Positions 35,781-50,150 of a stretch of 64,000 nucleotides of DNA are shown in pieces. Under the pieces are notes generated by a model. That model was not told where the DNA came from. It worked only from the letters and a program-made list of their open reading frames with translations, and did not search any database. Position 1 is the first letter of the stretch; each line of letters begins with the position of its first letter. The position numbers were made by a program, and so were the translations under genes. Source of the DNA: Anniella stebbinsi (lineage: Eukaryota; Chordata; Lepidosauria; Squamata; Anniellidae); assembly GCA_029215795.1 (NCBI GenBank), contig JARDYH010000002.1, positions 15,989,001-16,053,000 of the forward strand, read 5' to 3'.

Positions 35781-36028
35781 GGGGCAGGATCTACACTATT
35801 GCTTTCTAGCAGTATTGAAGTGCACTGACAACTGTTGGGGCTCATGACACATTCACACCAAGCAGGATATAACACTATGAAAGCGGTATATGCTATGTGT
35901 CAATGAGCCTCAACAGTTGTCAGTGCACTACAATACTGCTATAAAGCAGTAGTGTGGCTCCTGCCTCTTATATACCGCTTTCATATCACTTTCATAGCGC
36001 TATATCCTGCTTGGTGTAGATCTGGCCT
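35781..36028. mobile_element. MITE of the CCAGATCTACACCAAGCAGG family, rearranged copy
   Basis: Right end 'ggtgtagatctggcc' is the family terminus, but the left end 'ggggcaggatctacactatt' is the inner module seen in the middle of other copies. An internal 'tcacaccaagcaggatataa' lies at about 35850. Two inverted halves are thus joined out of order. 'acaactgttggggctcatga' mirrors 'caatgagcctcaacagttgt'. Confidence 0.75.
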
Positions 36029-36241
36029 GGGTCAGATATTTGGGATTTCCAACTCCCGTTAGCCCCAGCAGCCAACATGGCCAATGGTTAGAAATACTGT
36101 GAGTTTTAGTCCAAAACATCCGGTTGGGGAAAGCTGATCAAGCACAAACTATTTTACATACTCTATTTGCACCTAATGGAGCTTCTGACTCCCTTCCCTA
36201 ATTTGAATTCCACACCCCTTCCCTTCTCCCTTACCATAAGC

Positions 36242-36660
36242 AATGTCTGAAACCTCCCTCAGTGTTAAATGTTCATGTTACCTGAAAGACCACCTTCTCC
36301 CATACGAGCCTGGCTGGATCTTAAGATCTTTGGGAAAAGCCCTTCTTTCGAGACCGCCACCTTCAATTCCATGTTTGATGGCAATGCAAAACAGGGTGCT
36401 TTCAGTGACCACTCCCTGGCTGTAAAACCCCGTGCCGATGGAGGCTAGGTTTGCTCCCCCTCTGCTGTCCCTTCAAGCGTGTCTTTGGTGTGTAACCGAG
36501 TCTGCTGAACTGGATGTTGGTTTTACTCTCTTCTTGTTGTTTTTTTTAATTGCACTTTAACGTATTTGCTTATTGTTATTTTTATCAGTGCTTGTAAGCC
36601 AGCTTGAGTGCCATTTTTGGTACAGAGGTGGGATAAAAATCAATTCAAATCAATAAACAA
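36242..36660 (+). mobile_element. L2-clade LINE 3' fragment
   Basis: A plus-strand frame reads CYLKDHLLPYEPGW, as in the fragment at 24395. It is followed by a 3' UTR ending 'gagtgccatttttggtacag' and 'aggtgggataaaaatcaatt', a typical L2 3' end. Confidence 0.75.
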
Positions 36661-37955
36661 GTGTTTTGCCACATGGTATTGGGTATGGGTGTAGGTTACT
36701 CAAGTCCAAAATGCCATACTCGTCATGAAACTAGCTGAGTGATTCTTTGCATCCTGGTTCAAAAAAAGGCATTCTTCCTGTCACCTGAATTGGAAGAAAG
36801 AAGAACTTTGACTGCTTATAGTCCTTCCATAAACTATATAGGAGGAACAAAGCCAATTCCTAGCTACTGACACTAACCTGGAGAGGGCGAAATGTCCTGA
36901 GATCTATTATTTGTATCACTGCTGCCCTCCTACTATGACATAACATTGGTAATCTTGTGTTGAGTTAGACACGCTCGTTACCATCCCATGCTCTGAAAGC
37001 TGAAGTTTTTTTAAGCTCAATGGGCATGTGTAATGAAGGATGTCAATAAACATCCTCATGGAAGTACCAGTCATAGGCATCTGCTTCTCAAGTGGACATT
37101 TTGCAAAAAATCACTTGGTGGCACAAAGTGGTGCGTATGGATTTACTTCGAACCAGATGAAGTATTAAACTATTGGTCCTAAATGTGACTGCAGCAATAC
37201 AATTTGGTAATAAATAGGATCAGATATTCCCTCATGATAGTGGCATCGTATCTTTAATAGGCCACGCACTGTAATCCAAACCATCCCTGAGTCAAGCAAA
37301 TATTCTGATCCTGTGTTCTTTGCATGATTCTGTCTAGTATTGTCATTCATGAAGTCCTCATGAATTGTCTGTTTCTTCTGCTTATGTATGTATGTATGTA
37401 TGTGTGTGTGTTTTACTATCAGTGATGGAGCACCGCAAGTGTGCTTGTGAGATAATCCCATACCCCCTCTGTCAATAAAAAAGCTCATGAAAGTTTTCTG
37501 CCTATTTATCCATTATATGCTTTTGACATAGCTTCTCTTCTCATTCCTTCCATTTAAATGAGACCCTAATTAGAACATTCATAGATTTCACTGTCTTATA
37601 AAAGCGTCACCCTAACACAGTGTGGTTTGTTCTGCATAGTCTTCCCATTCTTCCAATTTGCAATTCTGTTCTAGTTACACATCCCCGTCTTCTGCATCTA
37701 ATTCTGCCTTCTGTGCCATATTTCTATACATTAGGCTTTTACTATCGGCTAGAGTGTATATTAAAAATGAAGGTAAAGATATTTAATGGCTTAAGGGTGG
37801 ATCCTCATACTACCAAGTTTGGAAGTAACAGGAAAGAATATTAAAAAATCCAAGGATGTTGCAATGACCAGATAAAGGCAAACCTGTGTTGGAAAAGGAA
37901 GAAGTAGACAGCAATAAAATACTAACACCAAGGAGGTCACCAGTCAAAAACATAC

Positions 37956-38032
37956 CAAAGAATGTAAGGGACCTTCATAATTGGGAGATGATGATGCTTG
38001 CCCTCCATTTCTAGACCAAACAGCTGTGCCTG
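37956..38032 (-). CDS. TCF4: TCF4 coding exon ([11 protein letters not shown] ... EGPLHSL) with tandem acceptor
   Basis: The donor is TTG/gtatgt. The acceptor is a NAGNAG pair: minus strand reads actattagcag then GCACAGCTG. Using the first AG (38034-38033) gives a 77-base exon that completes GCA (Ala) and reads [19 protein letters not shown]; using the second (38031-38030) gives 74 bases and drops only the alanine. The mammalian reference protein has the alanine. Phase matches the exon at 44745 (ends with G) and the exon at 34466 (starts at phase 0) either way. The segment is serine-rich linker downstream of activation domain 2. Confidence 0.96.
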
Positions 38033-38499
38033 CTAATAGTAAAATGGGAGTTACCATTGGAACTATGCAAACAAAATGCCTTTTCAAATGTTCTGGGTAG
38101 CATTGTAGACACGTGAATTCAATTTCCCAGATACACATACAGAACAGACTTATGGGGAACTTTAAAAGCAAATGTTCATTAAGAAAAAAATGCTTTTGCA
38201 GCAACACCTATTGATAAAAGTCACGGAGTTCCCCCATAATACTGGCTGATGAACAAGATTTCACTGATTTGAGAGTAGTGCCTACTAGAAACTGCATCAG
38301 AAAGAGAGGCGTCACCAGGGGAAGCAGGCATCACTTTTTAAAGTACTGAGGCAACTTCAAGATTATGCCTAATTCTAGCCATAGCAGAAGAAAATGGCAT
38401 CCATTTTCAGTAACAATATTATGAATGATCAAACCTATGGCGGTTGGTGTTTTTAAGTGAAGCATTGCTTTGTAAACAACACATAAAATATATCCTGCT

Positions 38500-38507
38500 G
38501 TTCCATA

Positions 38508-38546
<39 letters not shown>

Positions 38547-41400
38547 TATTATTATTTGTAGCCCGCCTCTCCCTTTGGATCGAGGCGGGGAACAGCAACA
38601 ATATAAAACACAAAAATCACAACAGTGAAAATTTTAAAAGCAAGAGAAAAATACAACATTAAAAACATCTTAAAATTCATCTGGATAGGCCTGTCGGAAG
38701 AGGATAGTCTTCATGACTCTCTTAAATTCATGAAGACTGTCAATTTGTCTAACCTCCTCCGACAGACCATTCCATAGTCTGGGAGCGATGGAAGAAAAGG
38801 TCCTCTGGGTAACACCCGCCAGCCTAGTTCTGGCTGGCTTGAGTAAATTCTTCCCAGAGGACCTAAGTGTGCGGGGCAGATTGTACGGGAGAGGGCGATC
38901 CCGCAGGTACCCTGGGTCCAAACCATGTAGGGCTTTAAAGGTAATAACCAACACTTTATACTTCGCCCGGAAACTGATTGGCAGCCAATGAAGCGATTTT
39001 AAAACTGGTGTGATGTGATCACCCATAGATGTACCGGTGACCAACCTGGCTGCCACATTTTGAACAAGTTGAAGTTTCCGGACTAGGCACAAAGGTAGCC
39101 CTATGTACAGCGCATTGCAGAAGTCGAGCCTCGAAGTTACCAGTGCGTGCCCTACCGTCTTTAGGTCTTCCAACTCTAGGAAGGGGCGCAGCTGGCGTAT
39201 CAGCCGAAGCTGATAGTAGGCACTCCTGGCTGTCGCATCAATCTGAGCTGTCATCTGGAGCGACGGATCCAGGAGTACCCCCAAGCTGCGAACACAATCT
39301 TTCAGGGGGGGTGTAACCCCATCCAGTACTGGTTGACACACCTCCAAACCCAGGTTGGGGCCTTTGACAGCAAGCACCTCCGTCTTGTCTGGATTCAGCT
39401 TCAGTTTGTTTTTCCTCATCCAGCCCATTACCGCCTCCAAGCATTCACTCAAAGGAGACACACTATCCTTAGCTGACGATGTTGTCGAAGGCATAGAGAA
39501 ATATATTTGGGTGACATCAACGTATTGATAGCACCCCGCCCATGCCTCCGGATGATCTCTCCCAGCGGTTTCATGTAAATGTTAAACAGCATTGGGGAAA
39601 GGATGGCACCTTGTGGTACACCACATAGCAGCTCCTTTTTTGAAGAGCAGCTATCCCCAAGCATCACCATCTGGAACCTGCCTGAGAGGTAGGACCGGAA
39701 CCACTGAAGCACAGTGCCCCCGATTCCCAATTCCCCCAGGCGCTCCAGAAGGATACCATGGTCGATGGTATCGAAAGCCGCTGAGAGGTCCAAGAGTACC
39801 AGCAGGGACACACTCCCCCTGTCGATACTAAGGCGTAGATCATCCACTAAGGCGACCAAAGCGGTCTCAACTCCGTATCCCGCTCTGAAGCCGGTTTGAA
39901 ATGGGTCTAGAAAATCAGTGTCATCCAAGACTGCCTGGAGTTGAAAAGCAACTGCTCTCTCGATCACCTTGCCCAAAAATGGAAGATTTGATACTGGCCT
40001 GTAGTTATTAAGATCCAGGGTATCCAGGGAGGGCTTTTTTAGAAGCGGCCTTACCACCGCCTCTTTTAAACATGATGGAAAGCTCCCCTCCCTGAGAGAT
40101 GCATTAATGATATGCTGTAGATGTGATCTAACTGCATCTCCTCCCTGGACAACCAGCCAGGAAGGACAGGGGTCGAGAGGGCAAGTTGTCTTCCTCACAC
40201 ATCCAAGTACCTTGTCCACATCCTCGGTACTCACTAACTGAAACTGATCAAGTGTAATCCTACTCGCGGAGTCACTGGACACTCCACTGTCAACCTCTGC
40301 TATAACAATGGCATCTAAGTTGGCTCTTATCCGAGAGATTTTATCTGAGAAATGATCGTTAAAGGCATCACAGCGAACTGCCGAAGGCTCTAAAATCGGA
40401 TTCAGGGGAGAAGGAGCCTGAGTTAGACCCCTCACCACCCTGAACAGTTCTGCTGGATGTGAATTCGCAGATGTAATGCATGCAGAGAAGAAAGCTTTCT
40501 TCGCTGCACGTATTGCCACTCCATGGAAACGAAGATGTTCTCTATGTCGTGTCTTGTTGGATATAAGTCGAGTTTTCCGCCATCGGCGCTTCAGTCATCG
40601 TCCTTTCTGCTTCAGCTTCCTGAGGTCTTCTGTATACCAGGGCGCCCTATTAGAAGTGGCCCGGAGAGGACGTTTGAGGGCGATCGTGTCGATAGCCCTA
40701 GTTAGGTCTTAATTCCATCTATTGACCAGGGCTTCTACAGGATCGTCGACGATACCAGCCATGGAACCCTCCAAGGCTTTCTGGAATCCAGAAGGATCCA
40801 TCAGCCTTCGAGGGCGGACCATCTTAATAGGTCCGCCACCCCTGCAGGGACGGGTGGTAGCCGTGATACTAACCCTGACCAGAAAATGGTCTGTCCGTGA
40901 CAATTCGGAGGTATTCAGTACCTCCGCCCACAGATCCGTCTGTTCGGAACTGAAAACAGCATCGAGGGTGTGACCTGCTGAATGTATGGGTCCAGAGACC
41001 AATTGGGATAGGCCCATGTTTGTCATGGATGCCATGAACTCCCGAGCTCCACCTGACAAACCGGCCCCGAATGGGATGTTGAAATCGCCCAGGACCAAGA
41101 GCCTGGGCGAATCCAACACCAGCTCCGAGACCAGTTCCGTGAGCTCGGCCAGGGAGTCTGATAGGCAGCGGGGTGGCCGGTACACTAACAGAATCCCTAG
41201 TCTATCCCTGATCTTCAGACTCAGGTACACACACTCGATGTGATTCAGTTGCCGGACAGGATGTCTGGTCAGGTTAAGATGGTTTTTGTAGACCACAGCT
41301 ACTCTGCCCCCCGCCCACTTTCCCTCACCTGCTCACTAACACAGTACCCAGCTGGGAGAGCCTGAGCCCATGTCGGGCCACTGTCATCTCTCAGCCATTC
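38500..41400 (-). mobile_element. L2-clade LINE, 5'-truncated, with decayed endonuclease and reverse transcriptase
   Basis: On the minus strand three frames follow in order. 41296-40709 is an apurinic-like endonuclease with VYKNHLN, LGILLVYRPP, LLVLGDFNIPFG and RTDHFLV. 40519-39449 is reverse transcriptase with NNYRPVSNLPFLGK, FQTGFRAGYGVETAL, the catalytic LLDLSAAFDTIDH and GVPQGAILSPMLFNIY. 39494-38670 is the C-terminal part with SLGVLLDPSL, RLIRQLRPFL, TSRLDFCNALYIGLP and LHWLPI. These are L2-clade signatures. Decay: stops between endonuclease and RT, a frameshift at about 39520-39530, and YVDV at the catalytic FADD site. The 3' end is 'gcgggctac' plus (AAT)n. Confidence 0.93.
38508..38556. 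repeat. (AAT)n microsatellite grown from the L2 tail
   Basis: Directly abuts the L2 3' end and reads (TTA)n then 'ttatttgtagcccgcctctc' into the element, so it is the element's own tail repeat. Confidence 0.9.
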
Positions 41401-42984
41401 ATTACAATGCATCAACTGAAGGAAAAGTTCCTAGTGGATTGTGCCTGTTTGCATTTTAATATTGCATTTGAAGCCATTTTATTTATTTTCAATCTATTCA
41501 ACTAGCCAACCCTTCCTTCCTTCCATCCTTTCCTGCTCTTAAAAGGGTGAAATACAAAAGGGTCAATAGTGTAATCTATCAGTTTTCTAATGAAGTGATA
41601 TTGAACACACAGGGATCAAATGTTGTTTTAGAAACTCTCCCCCTGCAGAATGTGCTCATTAAGTATAATAATTTGGATATTTGCAGTATCACTTCTAGAG
41701 ATGTGAAGGTCTGGAAAAAAACCAGAAAAATTAGCTGGGAGGGAAATGTTTCCCCCCATTTCCCCCCTGAAGCCTATTTTTGCATTTTCCCTTGAAAAAA
41801 TGGAAAAAATAAAGAAAAAATGGATTATGGAATGTTTTGTTTTAGCATGAATGAATGAAATGTTTAAGACAAGGTGTTCATATAGTTACTTCTCCAAATG
41901 ATTTCTAAAATCTTTTTATGGGAATGGGTGCTTTATGTCTGCTTGACACTGTGGAGGACTGGCAGAAACAAAAAAAAATCTTTGTTACTAATGTTGATGG
42001 TTTCTTCTGTTTTTTTATTATTGTTCTTTGCCTGCACCTCATAAACAGGCAAAACCAAAGAGGTTCCTTACAGTTCAGGCGTTCCTTACAGTTCAGGAGC
42101 TTGTAGTGCCATTTGTTACAAAAAGGAAAGAAGTAAAAATTTAAAAAACTAAATTCAATTTGTACTAATTGTTTGAATAGACTGTACTTTTAATATACCA
42201 AATGTGATAATTTTGTACCAAACCAACTTGTACATAATTATATTTTATGTTCCTAAAGTAACAAAGTGACTTTCAATCTGTAAAAAGTGCTAATCTTGCT
42301 TTTTTTTAAAAAAAATAATTCCTAGGGGAAAAAAAGGGAAAACATTTTTTCCATGGCTTAAAAATTTCTGGAAATTTTACATCTGTTCCCCCTTGCATGA
42401 CACAACTGATCCTTAAATTCTGAATAACAGCAGAGCCAGCAACATGTTTTCTAGGCTCTCTATGGTATACTTGTCATGTTTACCAAGAAGACCTATTACT
42501 GTGTTCAGAAAATCAAAATTAAAATTTTCCCAAATCCTAATTAATTGTCATGTTCCAAACTTCTCTGGAATATTAATCAAAATTTGGCATTTGGGGGATA
42601 AATAAGGCCAATTTTTAACCAAAGGGTTTTTTTTAATTTGCTGCATAATAGAGTGGTTAGACCTACTAAGACCTTAGGAAATTCTTCTTTCCTTGTCCAT
42701 TACATTTATTTAGGCTGCTAAATTCCCTTAGTTTTGATATATATTTTTAAACTCATCCCTCCCATCAGTCATCCAGCCAAATAAATTTTGCTGGATGAAA
42801 TTAAACAGCTTCACACATTCTTGTTGTCTTCAACTTCATTTGATATTCCTTATGCTCACAAGATGGGGACTGCTTTCCCCACCTGCCGGAATTGCAAGAT
42901 GTAGTGTTTCGGTGACTCCCTGGTATTGGTAAAGTGGAGTGCAGAAAGTTATAATTGCTTGCTAATTTTCCCAAAACCAGAGAA

Positions 42985-43110
42985 GAAGAATGCATGGCCC
43001 TCCAGATGTGGTTCAACTGCAACTTCCATCATATCTCACCATTGGCTATGCTGCCTAGGACTGATGGAAGATGCATTCCAACAACACCTAGAGGGTTACA
43101 GGTTCCCCAA
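42985..43110. repeat. Common squamate interspersed repeat
   Basis: 'ggccctccagatgtggttca', 'actgcaacttccatcatatc', 'accattggctatgctgccta'. Same family as 36035-36140 and 63150-63210. Terminal words suggest a small palindromic DNA element. Confidence 0.6.
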
Positions 43111-44402
43111 CCTACCCCTGACCTAAACTCTTATTTGGGTCATCTGCAGATGACCCAACATCTACAACTTAGGTCTCCAGTATCATGTACACATGATATG
43201 CCACAGCCATCATATTGCGCTCGCAATGCAATGAGATGGACCTCATCACAGGAAGAAGTGAATAACTGAAAAGCAGATCTTGTATTGCAAATAATCACAG
43301 CATTTTCCATGCAGTCATTCACTTTTCCCTGCAATGAAGGGATATGGTGTTGGATTCAGACTTAGACATGCTCAGAATAGACTCACTGAAACTTAAGTTA
43401 GCAATGATTAAGCTGACCCATTGATTTAAATGGGCCCAATTTGAATATAATGAAGTTTGGCTTAAATCCAAAGGGTTTTATATTTTATTCAATACAGCCT
43501 TTATTTAACTTTTGGGTGCATATTTATGGGATGGGTTTCCGGAAACAGGTAAGCCTAGTGGAACATTGGGTTGTATCCTTTGCTGGTGGATTGCATTCTC
43601 CTGCTCACCTGCAGTCCCCTGTAAGCCACCCAAATCTGTTCAGAAGGGTTGGGGGGAACTCTCCAAGTAGATTTTGCAGATCTGGGGGGGAGAGGCTGTA
43701 AGGGGGAGGAGGGGAAGGGAAATTCTTGCTGTGTGAGCTGATTTAACCCTCGCATAGCATTGGATTTAGCCCAATATTACTTGCTTGTCTTTCATATAAC
43801 ATAAGCTCTCTCTTACCCATGACGTAGCTCAGCTACCATGTAGTTACTCTCCCCACATGATAAAACAGATGAATTCAAAAACGTATGAACTGGCCTTAAA
43901 TCTTGGGATGTTTAGCAATCAGGATATTTCTTCAGCACCAAGGTTGTTTACTGCACAACTCACTCTTTTCTTAGAGATGTATAGAAAGGGACCACTTGGC
44001 TATCCTCTGGCTGCTGGCAAGCCAAACAGTGATGGTGGAGGGACAGGTTGGAAGAGAAAGTGGTTGATAAACTGTGCTGTTTAGAATGCAGTAGGAATCA
44101 CAGCTTAGTTGTGTAGGCTTTGCGAGGTTTGCCACTTTCCCCCTTTCATTTTGGCACTTCACCGCAATAGCATTTTCCACGTGAGACCATCTGCTTCGCT
44201 AGAACTGTTTATATGACCACTGTGAAGGTTCCCCTCCATTTTGGGGGTAATAAAGTGAGCTTTGAAACAGCAAATGGTGGGATCAATAGGTTGTGAAAGA
44301 TGCTAGAAAACTAGGATGCATGTTACATCCAATTAAAGGTAGCTCCGGTTGTATTTCTATCCAACTCTGGGTGTACAAAATCCAGCCTAGGTGTATTATT
44401 AG

Positions 44403-44605
44403 GAACACAGGAAGCTCTCTTATACCGAGTCAGACCATTGGTCCATCTAGCTTAGTATTGTCAATACTGACTGGCGGCAGCTCTCCAGGGCTTCAGGCAG
44501 GCTTTCCCCTCCCCCTCAGCCATACCTGGAGATGCCAGAGAGTGAACCTGGAGCTTTCTGCATGCAAAGCTTGCACGACACCACTGAGCTATGGCACTTC
44601 TCCAA
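44403..44605 (-). mobile_element. tRNA-derived SINE, antisense
   Basis: Reads 'ggaacacaggaagctctctt', 'ataccgagtcagaccattgg', 'gcttcaggcaggctttcccc' and 'tacctggagatgccagagag', ending 'tgcatgcaaagcttgcacga' and 'ccactgagctatggc'. On the minus strand the start is a tRNA-like 'atagctcagtggtgtc' head with a box-B-like 'gttcactc'. Confidence 0.85.
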
Positions 44606-44718
44606 ATATTAATATGGTGGCAGTCTGATTCTGTTTCTAGAGTAATTTAGTTCTCCTACTTTATATAGTAGGGGTATATTTAAGAATCTCCTACGGTTTT
44701 ATGAAATTGAAATGTTCA

Positions 44719-46902
<2,184 letters not shown>

Positions 46903-46970
46903 AGATGCAAGTGCTTTCCCCAGTGCATCGCCTGTCTGTGAACTTCCTGCTGCTCCACTTCCTCTGCTTG
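46903..46970 (-). CDS. TCF4: TCF4 coding exon (SRGSGAAGSSQTGDALGKALAS), start of activation domain 2
   Basis: 68 bases: acceptor gtttttcag before CAAGCAGAGG, donor GCATCT/gtaagg. The first two bases complete an alanine codon, followed by SRGSGAAGSSQTGDALGKAL and AS. GDALGKALAS begins the conserved AD2 helix. The only visible difference from mammals is ASRGSG for ANRGSG. Too short to stand out as an open frame; placed by peptide match, splice sites and phase. Confidence 0.97.
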
Positions 46971-47159
46971 CTGAAAAACAAAAGAGTGAACATAAAGAAA
47001 GGCAGGAAAATAATTCTGTTTTCTATTCTTGGGTCCGTGTATCCATAATTCAGTTGCATTTGAATGCTAATTGCTTTACATGTATCTTTCATTAGTATTA
47101 ATTCTGTTTGCTAAGATAGATATCAAACATATCTCAGCCAATAATGTTCCTTCTTCTTA

Positions 47160-47250
47160 TTATTATTATTAATTCTTATTATTAATTATTATTATTTATA
47201 TACCGCCCCATAGCCGAAGCTCTCTGGACAGTTTACAAAAATTAAAAGAT
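47160..47250 (-). mobile_element. L2-like 3' tail
   Basis: A (TTA)n-rich start followed by 'tataccgccccatagccgaa' and 'gctctctggacagtttacaa'. Confidence 0.75.
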
Positions 47251-48069
47251 TGAACATTGTTGTTCAATTGCATGCTGCAATTATCATAGTCCATGCATAT
47301 AGGACATCTTTTTATTGCTAGGGGATCATTTGGACATTGTCTTCACCTCCCAGCCCCATAACTGTCCCTGGGAAAGACAATGGAATGGGCCTTAGGTGCA
47401 CTCTCCCTTCAAGAAGAAGTGAACTGCAAATGACTACAGGTTCAAATAACTAAAGGAACTACGGGGTTCATCCATCCACTTCTCCCTGCAATCAGGAGAT
47501 ATGCGTTTTTGCTGTATTGCAGTCTCAGGTGCATAAACATGGGAGAACAAAAAACAGTCAAATACTACATCGTGCCTTAAGAGGGCAGTCTTATGGCTGC
47601 TAGACAGAGGTACAACCATGGAGGAGGAGATAAGATAATGGATCTTGGCTCCCTCCTTCCCAGTCGCAATGGCAACCTTGTAAGAGAAATCAAAGAGGGA
47701 GTAAGGGGAGCATGCTGGTGGGCAGGGAAGGGAGAGGAGAGGCCAGGTTGTGTAGTATTCTCCGGGTATAACCGAAAGGTAGGTCAGCTAGATGGGCTAA
47801 GAGGTGATCAAGCTGATTTTTGTACTTTTAACGGCAGATTGCCTGGCTCTTGCTGGCAGGGCCTAGGATAGGTGGAGGGCTCCAAATTTTGATAGCAAGG
47901 ACTTAATCACTGCCTCCACTCTGCCTTTAATCATATCAGGGAGACAAACTACCCTGGGTCCAGAGCCTTAATACCAGTGACTCGGAACACTTGAAACACT
48001 CATCCATCATGGGGAAGTGAACAAATCCTGACTACCAGCAGAGCTTTTCCAAGTGCAGAGGGGCTGGCT

Positions 48070-48072
<3 letters not shown>

Positions 48073-48116
<44 letters not shown>
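48073..48116. repeat. (AG)n microsatellite
   Basis: 44 bases of uninterrupted AG. Confidence 0.95.
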
Positions 48117-48118
<2 letters not shown>

Positions 48119-48283
48119 GGTTGTATCCCCCAGTGGCAGGCCGTGACAAATTTGCAGGACGCTTGCATCCATCATGACTTAAGACTTTACAGTTAGTGCA
48201 ATTCCAGTATTAGAGGTGTCTAGAACATGGTCTGCTCCAATTATGTTGTAGGCATTTCAGTTGTTGAAGCCTGATGCTGCTGA

Positions 48284-48815
48284 CATCCCTTTTCTATTAG
48301 ATTTAATAAGACAAGATGGGCAAGGGTTCAGCCTACAAGTGCTTGGATGAACTTAGGCCCCCTCTACAAGGATGCGCTTTTGCACCCGGTTGTGCGATTA
48401 TGCGCATTATCGCAGACGCGCATTTACTCCTAATCCCTCTGCACGGGAGGCGGTGAGAGGCGGCGAAACGCATTAATAGATGTCCAAAAAGCGCTTTACA
48501 AGAAGTTAATGCGCATAATCGCTTGTTCACACGGGGAAAATGCGCTTTAACGGCCGGAGCAAAATAAAACTCGCGATTTAATGCGCATTCGAAAATGCGC
48601 ATTATCGGGGAGATAACGCGCCTCTACGCCCGATTTGCGCTCCGTTCTTGTAGAGGTAAATTTTTTAATGAACCTTCAAAGCGCATTAAACCTCTCTTGT
48701 AGAGGCACCCTTAGTTAAGCATGATGTTGACCACACGCTTAACTAAGTTCGTCCGAGCACTTGTAGGCTGAGCTCTTGCCCATCTTGTCTTATTAAATCT
48801 AATAGAAAAGGGATG
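48284..48815. mobile_element. Palindromic element interrupted by the CpG-rich MITE
   Basis: Left arm 'catcccttttctattagatt', 'taataagacaagatgggcaa', 'ttcagcctacaagtgcttgg', 'atgaactta'. Right arm, inverted: 'taagttcgtccgagcacttg', 'taggctgagctcttgcccat', 'cttgtcttattaaatctaat', 'agaaaagggatg'. Without the MITE insert the element would be about 175 bp, a hairpin with 'agcatgatgttgaccacacg' at its centre. No other copy is seen in the window. Confidence 0.85.
48356..48710. mobile_element. CpG-rich MITE, copy 3, with TTA target duplication (Harbinger-type)
   Basis: A 355-bp insertion starting 'ggccccctctacaaggatgc' and ending 'cttgtagaggcaccc', flanked by TTA at 48353-48355 and 48711-48713. The empty site can be read from the other arm of the host palindrome: 'gcttaactaagttc' is the inverse of gaac-TTA-gttaagc with one TTA. 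A 3-bp TWA duplication is characteristic of PIF/Harbinger. The interior is rich in 'gcgcat'. Confidence 0.9.
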
Positions 48816-50059
48816 CTGGGTAAATGCAACAGGTTTCAATGTCTCTTTGAGAGAAATGTTGCTATTCATCTCTTTAAAAGAAGTGATGATCAGGCTGCTC
48901 CTGAAGAAACTTAAGCTCTCAACTGATCACATATTTTTATAAACATAGAATCACCCACTTAATAAGCAGGTCAAACCTCTATGCCAGGAGTGTTGAAACT
49001 CCTTCAGCATGAGGGCCAAATTCAGTTCTGGAGAAATGCTTAGATCCCAGTGGTGGGTGGCTCTGAAGGCAAATTCCCTCTCTTCAATGGGAGGGAATTT
49101 GATTTTCTTTTTTTTTAAAGGCCAGGGATGGAGAGAAAAACAGAAAACTGCTTCCCCTTCACCTCTGCTCCATTGGCATGAGCTGGGCAGGGCCTTAGAT
49201 ACTTTGGAGTTGCTATTTTCGGAGATCCACCATTGCCTACAAGTAGGTTTGCAGCCTAAATGCACCTCCATGACATAATTCAGTTAATCTACTTTTGGCT
49301 GAAGCTGCGCTAAAAAATCACCCCTTTTACATGGTGAGGGGAATTTTCTGTGGCTTTCAAAGGGTGAACAAATTTCTTATAATTTTCGGGGGGGGGGGGA
49401 ACACTTGCCATGATAGCAGTGAAATAGCAATGTGTTTCAGGTCCCTTCTTTACAGGGGGAAAAACTCTTTGTTGCCAATTCAAGCAATGGCAGAGCACAG
49501 CTCAGATTCTGCTGGTAAATAGAATCTGCCACCAGGCTGTTAGGTTATTGCAGCTCTACAGCTGTTCATCTAAGATTAATTTTTTTGCAAAAGGAAGACC
49601 TCAACCCTCTGCCATCTTGCCTCTTATTTTGGTACACCTAAGGGCCCCCCATGACAACTGCAAGCAAGTTGCTATACAGAAAGACACAACCCACTCATCT
49701 TTCCACGTGAACAAATTGATATTAGGAATGACTCCATGTAATCTTGGTCATCAGTGGGAACAAGGAGTATCTGGGGATTGATACCTGTTATAAATGGTGG
49801 CTGATACAATTCTGAAGATGTGGACATCGGGGAGATCAGGATCATTAGGCAAGTTCAGCCTAATGATGTGAACATATTTTGGGAAGGGGAGATGTCACAC
49901 TCTGTAAACACAACAGTTTTCTATGGGGATGAGTCTGTAATGGGTGATGCAGTGTGCTTAATCTCCCACATTTCTGGCATAATACCAACAGATTATCTCT
50001 CCTCCACCCCACCACCTCCAGTATGCATTTGTTTCTGAATCTGCCTGCTTGCTAAAGTC

Positions 50060-50108
50060 CTTGTGTTTATATTGTTGTTCCCCGCCTCGATCTGGGGGGA
50101 GAGGAGGG

Positions 50109-50148
<40 letters not shown>
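50060..50148 (+). mobile_element. L2 LINE 3' tail with (TTA)n
   Basis: 'tgttgttccccgcctcgatc' and 'ggggagaggagggttattta' then (TTA)n match the 3' end of the L2 at 38500-41400 read on the opposite strand. Confidence 0.75.

Positions 50149-50150
<2 letters not shown>

Noticed and set aside
38419..38613. Open frames rich in Tyr or Asn runs (also at 16888 and 50063)
   Set aside because: They are translations of (AAT)n/(TTA)n microsatellites at LINE tails.
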